This document shows, piece after piece, positions 51,443-61,157 of a stretch of DNA of 64,000 nucleotides. The notes under the pieces are model-generated. The model was not told the origin of the DNA. It searched no databases and was given only the letters and a program-made list of their open reading frames with translations. Each line of letters begins with the position of its first letter. Position 1 is the stretch's first letter. Position numbers and translations under genes: made by a program. Origin of the DNA: Kordia sp039026955 (lineage in GTDB: Bacteria; Bacteroidota; Bacteroidia; Flavobacteriales; Flavobacteriaceae); assembly GCA_039026955.1 (NCBI GenBank), contig JBCCLH010000012.1, forward strand, positions 62,001-126,000, in the 5' to 3' direction.

Positions 51443-51670
51443 TTATCGGTGTTTCGCCATGATGGTTTCATAATCAATGACGTTTCCATTTTCAATTTCA
51501 TCAATTCCAAGCTGTATTTCTTCTTTTTCAGCTTCGATTAATGTATTCCAAATAGAAGAAGACTTTTCTTTTTCAAAAATTTGTTTGATTGATTGAATAA
51601 TGTCAGGGTTATTAGTATCTAACAATAACTTTACTAATGCTATTTTTTCTGCTTGAATATTCATAATCAA
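51443..51670 (-). CDS. Orphan antitoxin-like small protein, 75 aa
   Basis: 75 aa (ATG 51670, or 51664 three codons in). N-terminal IQAEKIALVKLLLDTN and C-terminal EIQLGIDEIENGNVIDYETIM resemble the small addiction-module antitoxins (E-I-x-x-G-I-x-E-I-E-x-G). No toxin frame is present beside it: 51342-51442 downstream is empty, and the upstream gap contains only repeats. It may be an orphan or have lost its partner. Confidence 0.6.
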   Translation of the reverse strand: MIMNIQAEKIALVKLLLDTNNPDIIQSIKQIFEKEKSSSIWNTLIEAEKEEIQLGIDEIENGNVIDYETIMAKHR

Positions 51671-51732
51671 CTTTGTGTTTACATAAAAATAGAAAATTTA
51701 TCATTATTTGTAATTAATTCAAAAACAAATGA

Positions 51733-51822
51733 TTGTCAGTTCGAGCATTATCGTAGATACCGAGCGAAGCTCATGAGAACGCTTTGAAATTGAGAGCATC
51801 TCGACTGCGCTCGATGTGACAC
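51733..51822. repeat. Dispersed palindromic repeat unit
   Basis: GTCAGTTCGAGCATTATCGTAG plus CTCATGAGAACGC and CATCTCGACTGCGCTCGATG. It matches parts of 42776-42865 and 27172-27244. Confidence 0.72.
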
Positions 51823-51949
51823 TAGTGTAATTTATTAAAAAATTAGTATTATGAGTTAAATTTTAAATCGAACTCAGATTACAACGAAAAGCTTCATAGA
51901 AAACATTCCCTTTCCGCATGAAGAAAGGGAACGTAAGCACTCTAAAACA

Positions 51950-53065
51950 CTAAATAATGGTAGATTGTCCAACTCGGATGTTCCCCGAATTGATGTGCAA
52001 GGCATCTACATTTTCGATAAATTCTTCAATAAAAGTTCCTACGTTTTGGGTAGAATATCCTCCATTTGCATTTAAATCAGGTGTGCAAATTTCGAGTTCA
52101 ATAGCGCGTTCTACAGCTTCACGGACAGTTTCTGCTTCTTCTGCTAATCCAAAATGGTCTAACAGCATGGCTGCCGATAGAATAGAAGCAATCGGGTTGG
52201 CAATGCCTTTCCCTGTCGCTTGTGGATACGAACCGTGAATAGGTTCAAACAGCGCGTACTTTTCCCCAACAGAAGCAGAAGCCAATAACCCAATAGATCC
52301 GCCAATGACACTGGCTTCGTCCGAAATGATGTCACCAAACATGTTTTCGGTCAAGATCACATCAAATTGACTTGGATTGAGTACCATTTGCATGGCAGCG
52401 TTGTCTACAAATAAAAAGTCGAGTGTAACGTCTGGATATTGTGAAGCCATCGCAGTGACTACTTTTCTCCACAAACGTGAAGTTTCGAGTACATTGGCTT
52501 TGTCTACTAAGGTTAATTTTTTCCGTCTTCCTTGTGCCGCTTTGAAGGCAAAATGTGCCACGCGCTCAATTTCTTCTTTGCTGTACGAACATAAATCGGA
52601 AGCAGCAGTGCCGTCTTCATTAAGAGTTTTCTCCCCAAAATAAATACCACCTGTCAATTCGCGATAAATGGCGATATCCGTATGTTGAATAATGTCTTTT
52701 TTTAATGGCGATTTGTCTAATAAGGTATCGTATGCTTTTACAGGACGAATGTTTGCAAACAATCCTAAGGATTTGCGCAACGCCAGTAAACCTTGCTCCG
52801 GGCGTACTTTTGCTTCGGGATTGTTATCGTATTTCGGATCGCCAATCGCACCGAATAAAACCGCATCTGCGTCTAAACACAAGTCTAAGGTTTTTTGCGG
52901 TAATGGATTTCCAGTTTCGTCAATGGCAATCGCGCCCACCAATGCATTTTCAAAGGTGAATTTGTGTTTGTATTTGTCTGCAATCGCAGTTAATATTTTT
53001 ATGGATTGATCGGTTACTTCTGGACCAATTCCATCGCCTGAAAGGACTGCAATGTGTAAGTTCAT
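51950..53065 (-). CDS. leuB: 3-isopropylmalate dehydrogenase
   Basis: 371 aa. The start is MNLHIAVLSGDGIGPEV, and the family motifs are RELTGGIYFGEK, VDKANVLETSRLWRK and LTENMFGDIISDEASVIGGSIGL. It oxidatively decarboxylates 3-isopropylmalate with NAD+ in leucine synthesis. It is the last gene of the leuACDB operon, 21 bp after leuD. Confidence 0.97.
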   Translation of the reverse strand: MNLHIAVLSGDGIGPEVTDQSIKILTAIADKYKHKFTFENALVGAIAIDETGNPLPQKTLDLCLDADAVLFGAIGDPKYDNNPEAKVRPEQGLLALRKSLGLFANIRPVKAYDTLLDKSPLKKDIIQHTDIAIYRELTGGIYFGEKTLNEDGTAASDLCSYSKEEIERVAHFAFKAAQGRRKKLTLVDKANVLETSRLWRKVVTAMASQYPDVTLDFLFVDNAAMQMVLNPSQFDVILTENMFGDIISDEASVIGGSIGLLASASVGEKYALFEPIHGSYPQATGKGIANPIASILSAAMLLDHFGLAEEAETVREAVERAIELEICTPDLNANGGYSTQNVGTFIEEFIENVDALHINSGNIRVGQSTII

Positions 53066-53086
53066 AATTTGGTGTCTTAGTGTCTT

Positions 53087-53671
53087 CTAGTATATATGTT
53101 GTTGTTCGAATGCTTCAATTTTAGATAAGTTACTGACTAAAAAGTCGATATCGTCATATCCTTTTTGCAAGCACATTTTTTTATACGGATTGATGTCGAA
53201 GGAAGCCTTTTCATCTCCAAAAGAAATGGTCTGCGCTTCTAAATTCACTTCAATCTCAGTGTTTGGATTTTCTTGGATTGCTTGTAAAAGCTTCGCCAGA
53301 AATTCTGGAGTTACCTGAATCGGTAATACATGATTGTTCAATGCATTTCCTTTGAAAATATCTGCAAAGAAACTTGAAACAATCACGTTGAAACCAAAGT
53401 CTTTCAATGCCCATGCCGCATGTTCTCGACTCGATCCGCAACCAAAATTATGTCCAGCTACCAAGATGGAACCCGAATATTGTTCTTGATTTAATACAAA
53501 TTCAGTATTGACCGTTTCATCTTTGTGAAAACGCCAATCTCTAAATAAATTTTCGCCAAATCCTGCTCTGCTCGTCGCTTTCAAAAAACGCGCAGGAATG
53601 ATTTGATCGGTATCTATATTTTCTACAGGTAATGGATACGCTGTAGCGGTAAAGGTGTTGAATGTACTCAT
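53087..53671 (-). CDS. leuD: 3-isopropylmalate dehydratase small subunit
   Basis: 194 aa. PVENIDTDQIIPARFLK start and the aconitase swivel-domain signature GHNFGCGSSREHAAWAL identify LeuD. Its start overlaps the leuC stop by 4 bp (53668-53671), so translation is coupled and the two subunits are made stoichiometrically. Confidence 0.97.
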   Translation of the reverse strand: MSTFNTFTATAYPLPVENIDTDQIIPARFLKATSRAGFGENLFRDWRFHKDETVNTEFVLNQEQYSGSILVAGHNFGCGSSREHAAWALKDFGFNVIVSSFFADIFKGNALNNHVLPIQVTPEFLAKLLQAIQENPNTEIEVNLEAQTISFGDEKASFDINPYKKMCLQKGYDDIDFLVSNLSKIEAFEQQHIY

Positions 53672-55065
53672 AACTTAATTTCTTCTAAGATTGGAACGTT
53701 CACATCTACAATTTTTCCTGCAATGGCAGTGGCTGCGGCTACTAACGGACTTGCCAATAGTGTACGTGCCCCTTGTCCTTGGCGACCTTCAAAGTTTCTA
53801 TTTGAGGTAGAAACACAGTATTCGCCATCAGGAATTTTATCATCATTCATAGCCAAACACGCCGAACATCCTGGTTGACGTAGTTTGAATCCCGCGTCTT
53901 CAAAGATGGTATCTAATCCTTCTTCTTTTATTTGTTTGACCACCAATTGCGAACCTGGCACTAGCCAAGCATTGATATTGGGTGCTTTTTGCTTTCCTTT
54001 TACATAGTTGGCTGCGACTCTGAAATCTTCAATACGTGAGTTGGTACAACTTCCAATGAATACGTAATTTACTTGTTGTCCGATCAGTGAAGCGCCTTTT
54101 TCAAATTTCATATAGTTTAATGACTTTTCTAAGTTGGCATCGTCTGCGGACGGAATGTGTTCTGTCAATGAAATTCCCATCCCAGGATTCGTTCCAAACG
54201 TAATCATCGGAGAAATATCAGCAGCAGCAAAGAAATATTCTTTATCAAAGGTTGCACCTGCTTCCGTTTGTAAGTTTTTCCAATAGGCAACTTTTTTATC
54301 AAAATCTTCACCTTGTGGCGCAAATTTTCTTCCTTTTATATAGTCAAAAGTAGTTTCGTCCGGAGCGATCATTCCGCCACGGGCGCCCATTTCAATACTC
54401 ATATTACAAACCGTCATACGTCCTTCCATGGACATATTTTCAAATACGTCACCTGCGAATTCAATAAAATGCTCTGTTCCACTATCTGTACCTAATTGAG
54501 AAATGATGTATAAGATCACATCTTTTGGCAACACATTTTGTCCGAGTGTTCCGTTAACGGTGATGCGCATCTTTTTCGGTTTTGTCAATAATAACGATTG
54601 ACTTGCGAATACTTGTGCTACCTGGCTCGTTCCGATACCAAACGCAATCGCGCCAAAAGCACCATGCGTTGAGGTATGACTATCCCCACAAACTAGTGTC
54701 ATGCCAGGTTGCGTGATACCCAATTCAGGCGCCATTACGTGTACGATACCGTTGTATTGATGCCCAAGTGCATACAATTCTATATTGTGTTCGTCACAGT
54801 TTTGTTGTAGTTGTTGTAGTTGGTTTCTAGACAGTTCGTCTTTTATAGGCAAATGCTGATCTACCGTTGGTGTATTGTGGTCGGCAGTTGCGACGATTTG
54901 TTTGGGTCTAAAAACTGGAATATTTCTTCTTTTTAATTCATTGAACGCTTGCGGACTCGTTACTTCATGAATTAAATGTTTGTCTATGTATAAAATTTGT
55001 GGTCCATTAGGAATGCTGTCTACGACATGCGTGTCCCACACTTTATCAAATAATGTCTTTTTCAT
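53668..55065 (-). CDS. leuC: 3-isopropylmalate dehydratase large subunit
   Basis: 465 aa. Aconitase-fold FeS enzyme with LVCGDSHTSTHGAFGA, FIGSCTNSRI and the two remaining cluster Cys in GCSACLAMN. With LeuD it isomerises 2- to 3-isopropylmalate. It is 22 bp behind leuA, and the 4-bp overlap with leuD marks an operon. Confidence 0.97.
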   Translation of the reverse strand: MKKTLFDKVWDTHVVDSIPNGPQILYIDKHLIHEVTSPQAFNELKRRNIPVFRPKQIVATADHNTPTVDQHLPIKDELSRNQLQQLQQNCDEHNIELYALGHQYNGIVHVMAPELGITQPGMTLVCGDSHTSTHGAFGAIAFGIGTSQVAQVFASQSLLLTKPKKMRITVNGTLGQNVLPKDVILYIISQLGTDSGTEHFIEFAGDVFENMSMEGRMTVCNMSIEMGARGGMIAPDETTFDYIKGRKFAPQGEDFDKKVAYWKNLQTEAGATFDKEYFFAAADISPMITFGTNPGMGISLTEHIPSADDANLEKSLNYMKFEKGASLIGQQVNYVFIGSCTNSRIEDFRVAANYVKGKQKAPNINAWLVPGSQLVVKQIKEEGLDTIFEDAGFKLRQPGCSACLAMNDDKIPDGEYCVSTSNRNFEGRQGQGARTLLASPLVAAATAIAGKIVDVNVPILEEIKL

Positions 55066-55087
55066 ATCAAATAAAATTTAGCTACAA

Positions 55088-56260
55088 TTAAGCGTACATT
55101 CTCTTGTCAATAGTACTCATTTTTATGATATGATGAATGTCTGTGTCGGTTACTTCTTTGTGCTTGTCTGCAAAGTTTAGGAAGTCTGTATATACCGTAT
55201 CCAATTCGCGTTTCGTTAGATTGTACCCAACATTTTTGGCTCTGAACGCTAGGGCTGCACGTCCGCTTCTTGCCGTTAATACAATCGAAGAAGTTTCTGC
55301 ACCTACATCTTTTGGGTCCATGATTTCGTAGGTTTCTCTGTTCTTAATCACGCCATCTTGGTGAATTCCTGAACTGTGTGCAAACGCGTTTGTCCCAACA
55401 ATGGCTTTGTTTGGTTGTACTGGCATTCCCATCGTTTCAGAAACCAATTGACTCATCTCCGTCAACATTCTGGAGTTGATGTTGGTGTTTAAGTCTAAAT
55501 ACGGATGTTGTTTTAGAATCATGGTTACTTCTTCTAACGACGTATTTCCAGCGCGTTCGCCAATTCCGTTGATCGTACATTCTATCTGACGTGCTCCATT
55601 GATAACTCCTGAGATAGAATTCGCCGTAGCCAATCCTAAGTCGTTATGACAATGGCAAGAAAGAATCGCTTTGTGGATTCCTGTTACGTTTTCTTTTAAG
55701 TATTTGATCTTTTGTCCGTATTCTTCTGGCAAGCAATAGCCTGTCGTATCTGGAATGTTCAATACGGTAGCGCCTGCTTTGATTACTTCTTCACAAACTT
55801 TTGCCAAAAACTCATTGTCGCTTCGTCCTGCATCTTCCGCATAAAACTCTACATCTTCTACAAAGGATTTGGCATATTTTACCGCAGCAACCGCACGTTC
55901 AATAATTTGTTCTGGCGTCGCTTTAAATTTGTATTTCATGTGCGATTCAGACGTTCCAATTCCTGTGTGGATTCGTGGTCGTTTTGCATATGTTAACGCT
56001 TCAGCGGCTATTTTTATATCGTTTTTTACGGCTCTAGTCAATCCGCAAACAGTGGCATTTTTTACTAGTTTCGCAATCGCTTCCACCGATTGGAAATCGC
56101 CTGGACTTGATACAGGAAATCCTGCTTCAATTACATCTACTCCTAAAATGTCTAATTTAGCAGCAATCATTAGCTTTTCTTCCGTGTTGAGTTTACAACC
56201 TGGAACTTGCTCTCCATCTCGCAAAGTAGTATCAAAAATATAGACTCGATTTGAACTCAT
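55088..56260 (-). CDS. leuA: 2-isopropylmalate synthase
   Basis: 390 aa. DTTLRDGEQVPGCKL start (metal Asp and Arg), SCHCHNDLGLATANS metal His pair, and GIGERAGNTSLEEV. It lacks the long C-terminal allosteric domain of the 500-570 aa enzymes, so feedback control by leucine may be weak or act otherwise (citramalate synthase/homocitrate-like subfamily cannot be fully excluded). First gene of the leuACDB operon, divergent from the 514-aa gene. No attenuator peptide was seen upstream. Confidence 0.93.
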   Translation of the reverse strand: MSSNRVYIFDTTLRDGEQVPGCKLNTEEKLMIAAKLDILGVDVIEAGFPVSSPGDFQSVEAIAKLVKNATVCGLTRAVKNDIKIAAEALTYAKRPRIHTGIGTSESHMKYKFKATPEQIIERAVAAVKYAKSFVEDVEFYAEDAGRSDNEFLAKVCEEVIKAGATVLNIPDTTGYCLPEEYGQKIKYLKENVTGIHKAILSCHCHNDLGLATANSISGVINGARQIECTINGIGERAGNTSLEEVTMILKQHPYLDLNTNINSRMLTEMSQLVSETMGMPVQPNKAIVGTNAFAHSSGIHQDGVIKNRETYEIMDPKDVGAETSSIVLTARSGRAALAFRAKNVGYNLTKRELDTVYTDFLNFADKHKEVTDTDIHHIIKMSTIDKRMYA

Positions 56261-56417
56261 AGATTAAAATTTGTGTGTTTATTTCTTTTTCTTAATACGA
56301 ATGTATACTTTGTATTTCCCAAAATGAATGATAAAGCCTTGTATTTTACAGTGCTAACTGCATTTATTATTGGGTTAAGTAACTGATAATAAATTATTTA
56401 CAGAATAGTTTTTTACA

Positions 56418-57962
56418 ATGCCAAACTCACAAAAGGAATCTTTATTTGTATTGATTAAATCGTTATCAAAATCTGAAAAACGACAATTTAAGTTGTATGT
56501 TGGACGATTTGAAGGCAATGTGAATTCTAAATTTTTAGCCTTGTTTACGTTTTTAGATAAAAGTCAAGCGTATGACGAACAGGCAATTTTGAAAAAGAAG
56601 ATCGTCACCAAGCAACAATTATCCAACTTAAAAGCCAATTTATACAAGCAAATTTTAAAAAGTTTACGCTTAAATCCCGCACAACATAACATCCGAATTG
56701 TCATTCGTGAACAGTTAGATTATGCTACTATTTTGTACAATAAAGGGTTGTACACACAAAGTTTGAAATTACTCGATAAAGCCAAAATTCTAGCTTTAGA
56801 ACACGAAGAAAAAAACATCGCTTACGAAATTGTAGAATTGGAGAAGGTGATTGAAACACAGTATATTACGCGAAGTATGTCGAGCAGAGCGGATGAACTT
56901 ACAGAGGAAGCGAAACGACTCAGTATACAAAATGCATTGGCGAGTAAATTGTCGAATTTATCATTAGAATTATACGGTTTGTTGCTGAAAGTCGGTTATG
57001 TGAAGAATGAAAAAGATTATGAGGAAGTCACCACGTATTTTTACGATCGATTGCCTGAAGTTCAACTAGAAAGCTTAGGTTTTCGCGAAAAATTGTGGTT
57101 GTATAAAGCGCATTTGTGGTATAGTTTTTTGACACAGGATTTTCTTTCGAGTTATAAATTTTCTTCGAAATGGGTAGAATTGTTCAATCGCGCACCAAAA
57201 ATGAAGGAAATTCATCCCGTATTTTACTTGAAAGGGAATCATTATTTGCTGGAATCGCTTTTTTATATTAAGCATGAAGTGCGATTCAAAGAAGTGTTGC
57301 AGCAACTTGAAGAAGACATTGAAAACGGCATTGTGCCACAGAATGACAATACCAAAGTGTTGAGCTTTTTGTATGTGTATATGAATAAGATCAATTATCA
57401 TTTTTTGACGGGAACGTTTAGCGAAGGTTTGTATTTGATTGATGAGGTGAACGAGCGTATTGAACAGTTTGAAAACCGAATTGACGAGCATCATGTGATG
57501 ATTTTCTACTACAAAATCGCCTCGTTGTATTTTGGTGCAGGTGACAATCGAAATTGCATTGCATATTTGCAGAAAATCATTCGAAATAAGTCGTTGAAAG
57601 TTCGTGAAGATTTGTTGTGCTTTTCGCGAATTTTAAATCTGGTCGCGCATTACGAAGTAGGATTGGATTATCATTTGGAAACGCAACTAAAAAGTACGTA
57701 TAAGTATTTGCTAAAGATGGACGATTTACATGAAGTGCAAAAGGAGTTTATCAAGTTTTTACGCGGTTTGGGCAGTATTTATCCGCATCAAGTAAAGAAA
57801 GCGTTTGAAGAATTGCATGCTAAATTGAAGCCTTTTGAAGATGATCCGTACGAGCGAAGAGCCTTTTTATATTTAGATATTTTATCGTGGCTGGAAAGTA
57901 AAATACAGAACAAACCTGTAGCGGAGATTATTCATGCGAAGGCTAAGTTGTTGGTGCGGTAG
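56418..57962 (+). CDS. Conserved TPR-like protein of unknown function, 514 aa
   Basis: No named family recognised. The protein is all-helical. SLSKSEKRQFKLYVGRFEG starts the protein, and repeats of paired helices of about 34-40 residues from about 95 onwards (ILYNKGLYTQSLKLLDKAKILALEHEEK is a recognisable TPR unit) fill the rest. No signal or membrane helix, so it is probably cytosolic. The overall length and N-terminus fit a large uncharacterised Flavobacteriia-specific group. Divergent from leuA. Followed by a repeat-rich gap. Confidence 0.75.
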   Translation: MPNSQKESLFVLIKSLSKSEKRQFKLYVGRFEGNVNSKFLALFTFLDKSQAYDEQAILKKKIVTKQQLSNLKANLYKQILKSLRLNPAQHNIRIVIREQLDYATILYNKGLYTQSLKLLDKAKILALEHEEKNIAYEIVELEKVIETQYITRSMSSRADELTEEAKRLSIQNALASKLSNLSLELYGLLLKVGYVKNEKDYEEVTTYFYDRLPEVQLESLGFREKLWLYKAHLWYSFLTQDFLSSYKFSSKWVELFNRAPKMKEIHPVFYLKGNHYLLESLFYIKHEVRFKEVLQQLEEDIENGIVPQNDNTKVLSFLYVYMNKINYHFLTGTFSEGLYLIDEVNERIEQFENRIDEHHVMIFYYKIASLYFGAGDNRNCIAYLQKIIRNKSLKVREDLLCFSRILNLVAHYEVGLDYHLETQLKSTYKYLLKMDDLHEVQKEFIKFLRGLGSIYPHQVKKAFEELHAKLKPFEDDPYERRAFLYLDILSWLESKIQNKPVAEIIHAKAKLLVR

Positions 57963-58150
57963 GTTAGACTTGCTGGCGCTCTTGGACTCGTTCCCGCGTA
58001 GGCGGGAAACTGTTAGTCACGCTTCGCTTTGGACACGCTTTGCTTTAGTATCGGCTTCGCCTGTTGGTATTTTTGTATTGTTTTGCTTTTAGAATTGTAA
58101 ATAGCTATCGTAAGTCTGAGACTTACGATAGCGTCTCCCGACTTACGATA
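57963..58150. repeat. Repeat region with perfect 13-bp palindrome
   Basis: It includes TTCCCGCGTAGGCGGGAA, GTATCGGCTTCGCCTGTTG (inverse of 63101-63120), and the perfect inverted repeat GCTATCGTAAGTC-TGA-GACTTACGATAGC at 58104-58132. A third partial arm GACTTACGATA lies at 58139-58150. No gene. Confidence 0.75.
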
Positions 58151-58158
58151 ACCACAAT

Positions 58159-58197
58159 AAAAAAAGCGACTGAAACTATTCAATCGCTTTTTTGTTT
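58159..58197. terminator. Bidirectional terminator between the TPR-like and ferritin genes
   Basis: AAAAAAGCGA pairs with TCGCTTTTTT around a 14-nt loop. The A-run and T-run suit both convergent genes. Confidence 0.8.
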
Positions 58198-58212
58198 TGA
58201 GTTAGTAAGTGT

Positions 58213-58728
58213 TTATTCGGTGATATCGGTAGAAGATTGTACTGTGATTGCTTGAACATCTCTGTCAAACAAATACAATCCACCTTTATCGTCACCGATT
58301 AAATTGATTTTATCTAAAATAGTACGTGCCAATGCTTCTTCTTCAATTTGCTCTGCCACATACCATTGTAAAAAGTTGTGTGTTGCATAATCCTTCTCTT
58401 GTAAACAAATGTGTACCAAATCGTTGATACTTTGTGACACTTTCACTTCATGCTCAAAAAGTTTTTTAAACATCTCTTTGAACGATCCGTATTCTCTTGG
58501 TGGTTCTGATAAGTCTGAGATTGTTGCGTGTCCGCCGCGTTCGTTGACATATTTTACCAATTTTAGCATGTGCATGCGTTCCTCGTCGGAATGCTCATAC
58601 ATAAATGAAGCAACTCCTTCAAAACCTTGTACTTCGGCAAAACTTGCCATTGCTAAATATACTTGTGAGGATTCAGCTTCTATTCGTATTTGCGCGTTGA
58701 GTGCGCTTTCCATATTTTGTGATAACAT
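58213..58728 (-). CDS. ftnA: Ferritin
   Basis: 171 aa from ATG 58728. Ferritins begin MLS-x-NME-x-ALN, so the longer frame starting at 58767 is rejected. Diiron ligands appear in EAESSQVYLAMASFAE (E17-type), EHSDEERMHMLKL (E-x-x-H) and EQIEEEALAR. It stores iron as ferrihydrite and has ferroxidase activity in the cytosol. Alone on the minus strand, with a terminator shared with the convergent TPR-like gene. Confidence 0.95.
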   Translation of the reverse strand: MLSQNMESALNAQIRIEAESSQVYLAMASFAEVQGFEGVASFMYEHSDEERMHMLKLVKYVNERGGHATISDLSEPPREYGSFKEMFKKLFEHEVKVSQSINDLVHICLQEKDYATHNFLQWYVAEQIEEEALARTILDKINLIGDDKGGLYLFDRDVQAITVQSSTDITE

Positions 58729-58910
58729 AGCTTTTCTTTTTTCAATTAGCAATACAAAAATACGCATAAGATGTGAGTTTTACTTACGCGTAGTGTAATT
58801 TTAATTTATTCTAACTAAAGGGATAATGATATGAATTTTATTCTGATTACGACTCTTGCTACACTAAGCAAAAGAAGAAACTCACTATTTACTTCGGTAT
58901 TTTGTTGAGA

Positions 58911-60959
58911 TTAATTAATCGTCTCACCATTCATTACATTGTCTTCATCAGGATTGACAAAGACCAATTTGCCTTCTGGCGATTCCGTCATTAAGATCAT
59001 TCCTTGACTTTCCACTTTGGCAATCACTCTTGGTGCTAAGTTGGCAAGAACCGTTACTTTTTTACCGATGATTTCTTCTGGCGTGAAGCTTTCTGCGATT
59101 CCAGAAACTATTGTGCGTTTGTCCAAACCTGTGTCTACAATGAGCTTTAACAGTTTCTTGGTTTTACGAACTTTTTCTGCTTCAATGATGGTTCCCACGC
59201 GTAAATCCAACTTGGTGAAATCGTCAAAAGTTGCCGTTTCTTTTTGTGGTTCTGGTTCTTTATTGGCAGCTTCGTTTGCTTTTTTTGTGGCTTCTAATTT
59301 GTCCAATTGTGCTTGAATTTCTTTGTCGTCAATTTTGGCAAATAGCAATTCAGCTTTGTTGATTGTATGTCCTTCTGGAAGTAATACATCTTTTGTGGCA
59401 ATATCATTCCATCCTAAATCGGTATCAAGATTTAAAATGCCTTTTAACTTTTTCGCGGTGAAAGGTAAAAACGGTTCTGACAATACGGCGATGGCAGAAG
59501 CAATCTGCAAAGCAACATACATAATGCCTTTGACAGTTTCAGGATCTTCCTTGATCTTTTTCCAAGGTTCGTTTGCTTGGAGAAATTGATTTCCTAATCG
59601 TGCCAAGTTCATCAACTCCTGACTTGCCTCGCGGAAACGATATCTTTCAATAGAACTTGCAATGACATTTGGGAAATGCTTTACTTGTTTCAATTCTGTA
59701 TAGTTTCCAGTGTATTCAGGAACAATTCCGTCATAATATTTATGTGTCAACACAACTACACGGTTGATAAAGTTTCCTAAGATTGCTACTAATTCACTAT
59801 TGTTGCGTGTTTGGAAATCTTTCCACGTAAAATCATTATCCTTCGTTTCTGGTGCATTTGCCGTCAAAGCATAACGCAATACATCTTCTTTGCCTGGAAA
59901 ATCTTCTAAATATTCATGTAGCCAAACTGCCCAGTTTTTTGAGGTGGATAGTTTGTTGCCCTCTAAGTTTAAGAATTCATTTGCAGGTACATTGTCTGGT
60001 AAAATATAATCGCCATGCGCTTTTAACATCGAAGGGAAAATGATACAGTGGAATACAATATTGTCTTTTCCGATGAAGTGAACCAACTTCGTATTCTCAT
60101 CTTTCCAATACGGTTCCCAGTCTTTGTTTTCGCGTGCTGCCCATTCTTTGGTGGCAGAAATATATCCGATAGGCGCATCAAACCATACATATAAAACTTT
60201 TCCTTCGGCACCTTCTACAGGAACAGAAATTCCCCAATCCAAATCGCGTGTTACGGCTCTTGGCTGCAAACCTTCATTTACCCACGATTTTACTTGTCCA
60301 TGCACATTGGCTTTCCAATCTTTTTCGTGTCCTTCTACAATCCATTCGTTTAAGAAATCAGTGTATTTATTTAAAGGTAAATACCAATGTTTTGTTTCTT
60401 TCAGCGAAGGACTGTTTCCTGTGATTTTTGATTTTGGATTGATCAATTCGGTAGCGCTTAACGAGCTTCCGCAGTTTTCACACTGATCGCCATAGGCTTC
60501 TTCATAACCACACTTTGGACAAGTTCCGACCACAAAACGATCTGCCAAAAACTGATTTGCTTCTTCGTCATACAATTGCTCACTTACTTTCTCGATAAAT
60601 TCGCCATCATCATACAATTTCCTGAAAAAGTCAGATGCTGTTTTGTGATGAATTTCCGCAGAAGTTCTCGAATAATTATCAAACGAAATTCCAAAATCTT
60701 CAAATGATTTTTTGATGATTCCGTGATACTTGTCAATAATATCCTGTGGCGATACACCTTCTTTCAAAGCACGCATTGGGATCGCAAAACCATGTTCGTC
60801 ACTTCCGCACATAAACGCAACATCGTTGCCTACTAAACGTAAGTAACGTGCATAAATATCTGCAGGAACATATACGCCAGCTAAATGCCCAATATGAATA
60901 GGTCCGTTGGTATACGGCAAAGCGGCGGTAATGGTGTATCGTTGTGGATGTTGACTCAT
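58911..60959 (-). CDS. metG: Methionyl-tRNA synthetase with C-terminal tRNA-binding domain
   Basis: 682 aa. The HIGH motif is HIGHLAG (about residue 20), zinc Cys are in CPKCGYEEAYGDQCENC (about 150), and the KMSKS-like loop is KLSTSKN (about 335). The C-terminal about 110 residues are an EMAP/OB-type tRNA-binding domain (FDDFTKLDLRVGTIIEAEKV). Charges tRNA-Met. The MetRS-zinc form with four Cys matches bacterial type 1. Confidence 0.97.
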   Translation of the reverse strand: MSQHPQRYTITAALPYTNGPIHIGHLAGVYVPADIYARYLRLVGNDVAFMCGSDEHGFAIPMRALKEGVSPQDIIDKYHGIIKKSFEDFGISFDNYSRTSAEIHHKTASDFFRKLYDDGEFIEKVSEQLYDEEANQFLADRFVVGTCPKCGYEEAYGDQCENCGSSLSATELINPKSKITGNSPSLKETKHWYLPLNKYTDFLNEWIVEGHEKDWKANVHGQVKSWVNEGLQPRAVTRDLDWGISVPVEGAEGKVLYVWFDAPIGYISATKEWAARENKDWEPYWKDENTKLVHFIGKDNIVFHCIIFPSMLKAHGDYILPDNVPANEFLNLEGNKLSTSKNWAVWLHEYLEDFPGKEDVLRYALTANAPETKDNDFTWKDFQTRNNSELVAILGNFINRVVVLTHKYYDGIVPEYTGNYTELKQVKHFPNVIASSIERYRFREASQELMNLARLGNQFLQANEPWKKIKEDPETVKGIMYVALQIASAIAVLSEPFLPFTAKKLKGILNLDTDLGWNDIATKDVLLPEGHTINKAELLFAKIDDKEIQAQLDKLEATKKANEAANKEPEPQKETATFDDFTKLDLRVGTIIEAEKVRKTKKLLKLIVDTGLDKRTIVSGIAESFTPEEIIGKKVTVLANLAPRVIAKVESQGMILMTESPEGKLVFVNPDEDNVMNGETIN

Positions 60960-61157
60960 TTTGTTTTAATTCTAAAAAGTTTACAAGACTGTGTAAATAA
61001 CGTGCAAAAATACATATTTACCCCGCAAATTGTGCAGATTTACACATTAATAATTCAACTAACATTCACAAAAACGATGATTTTTGCAACTCGTCTAAAA
61101 ATGTATTTTGTTTTTGAATCAAGATAAAGTCTGTTTATTTTCGATTAGATTTAACGT

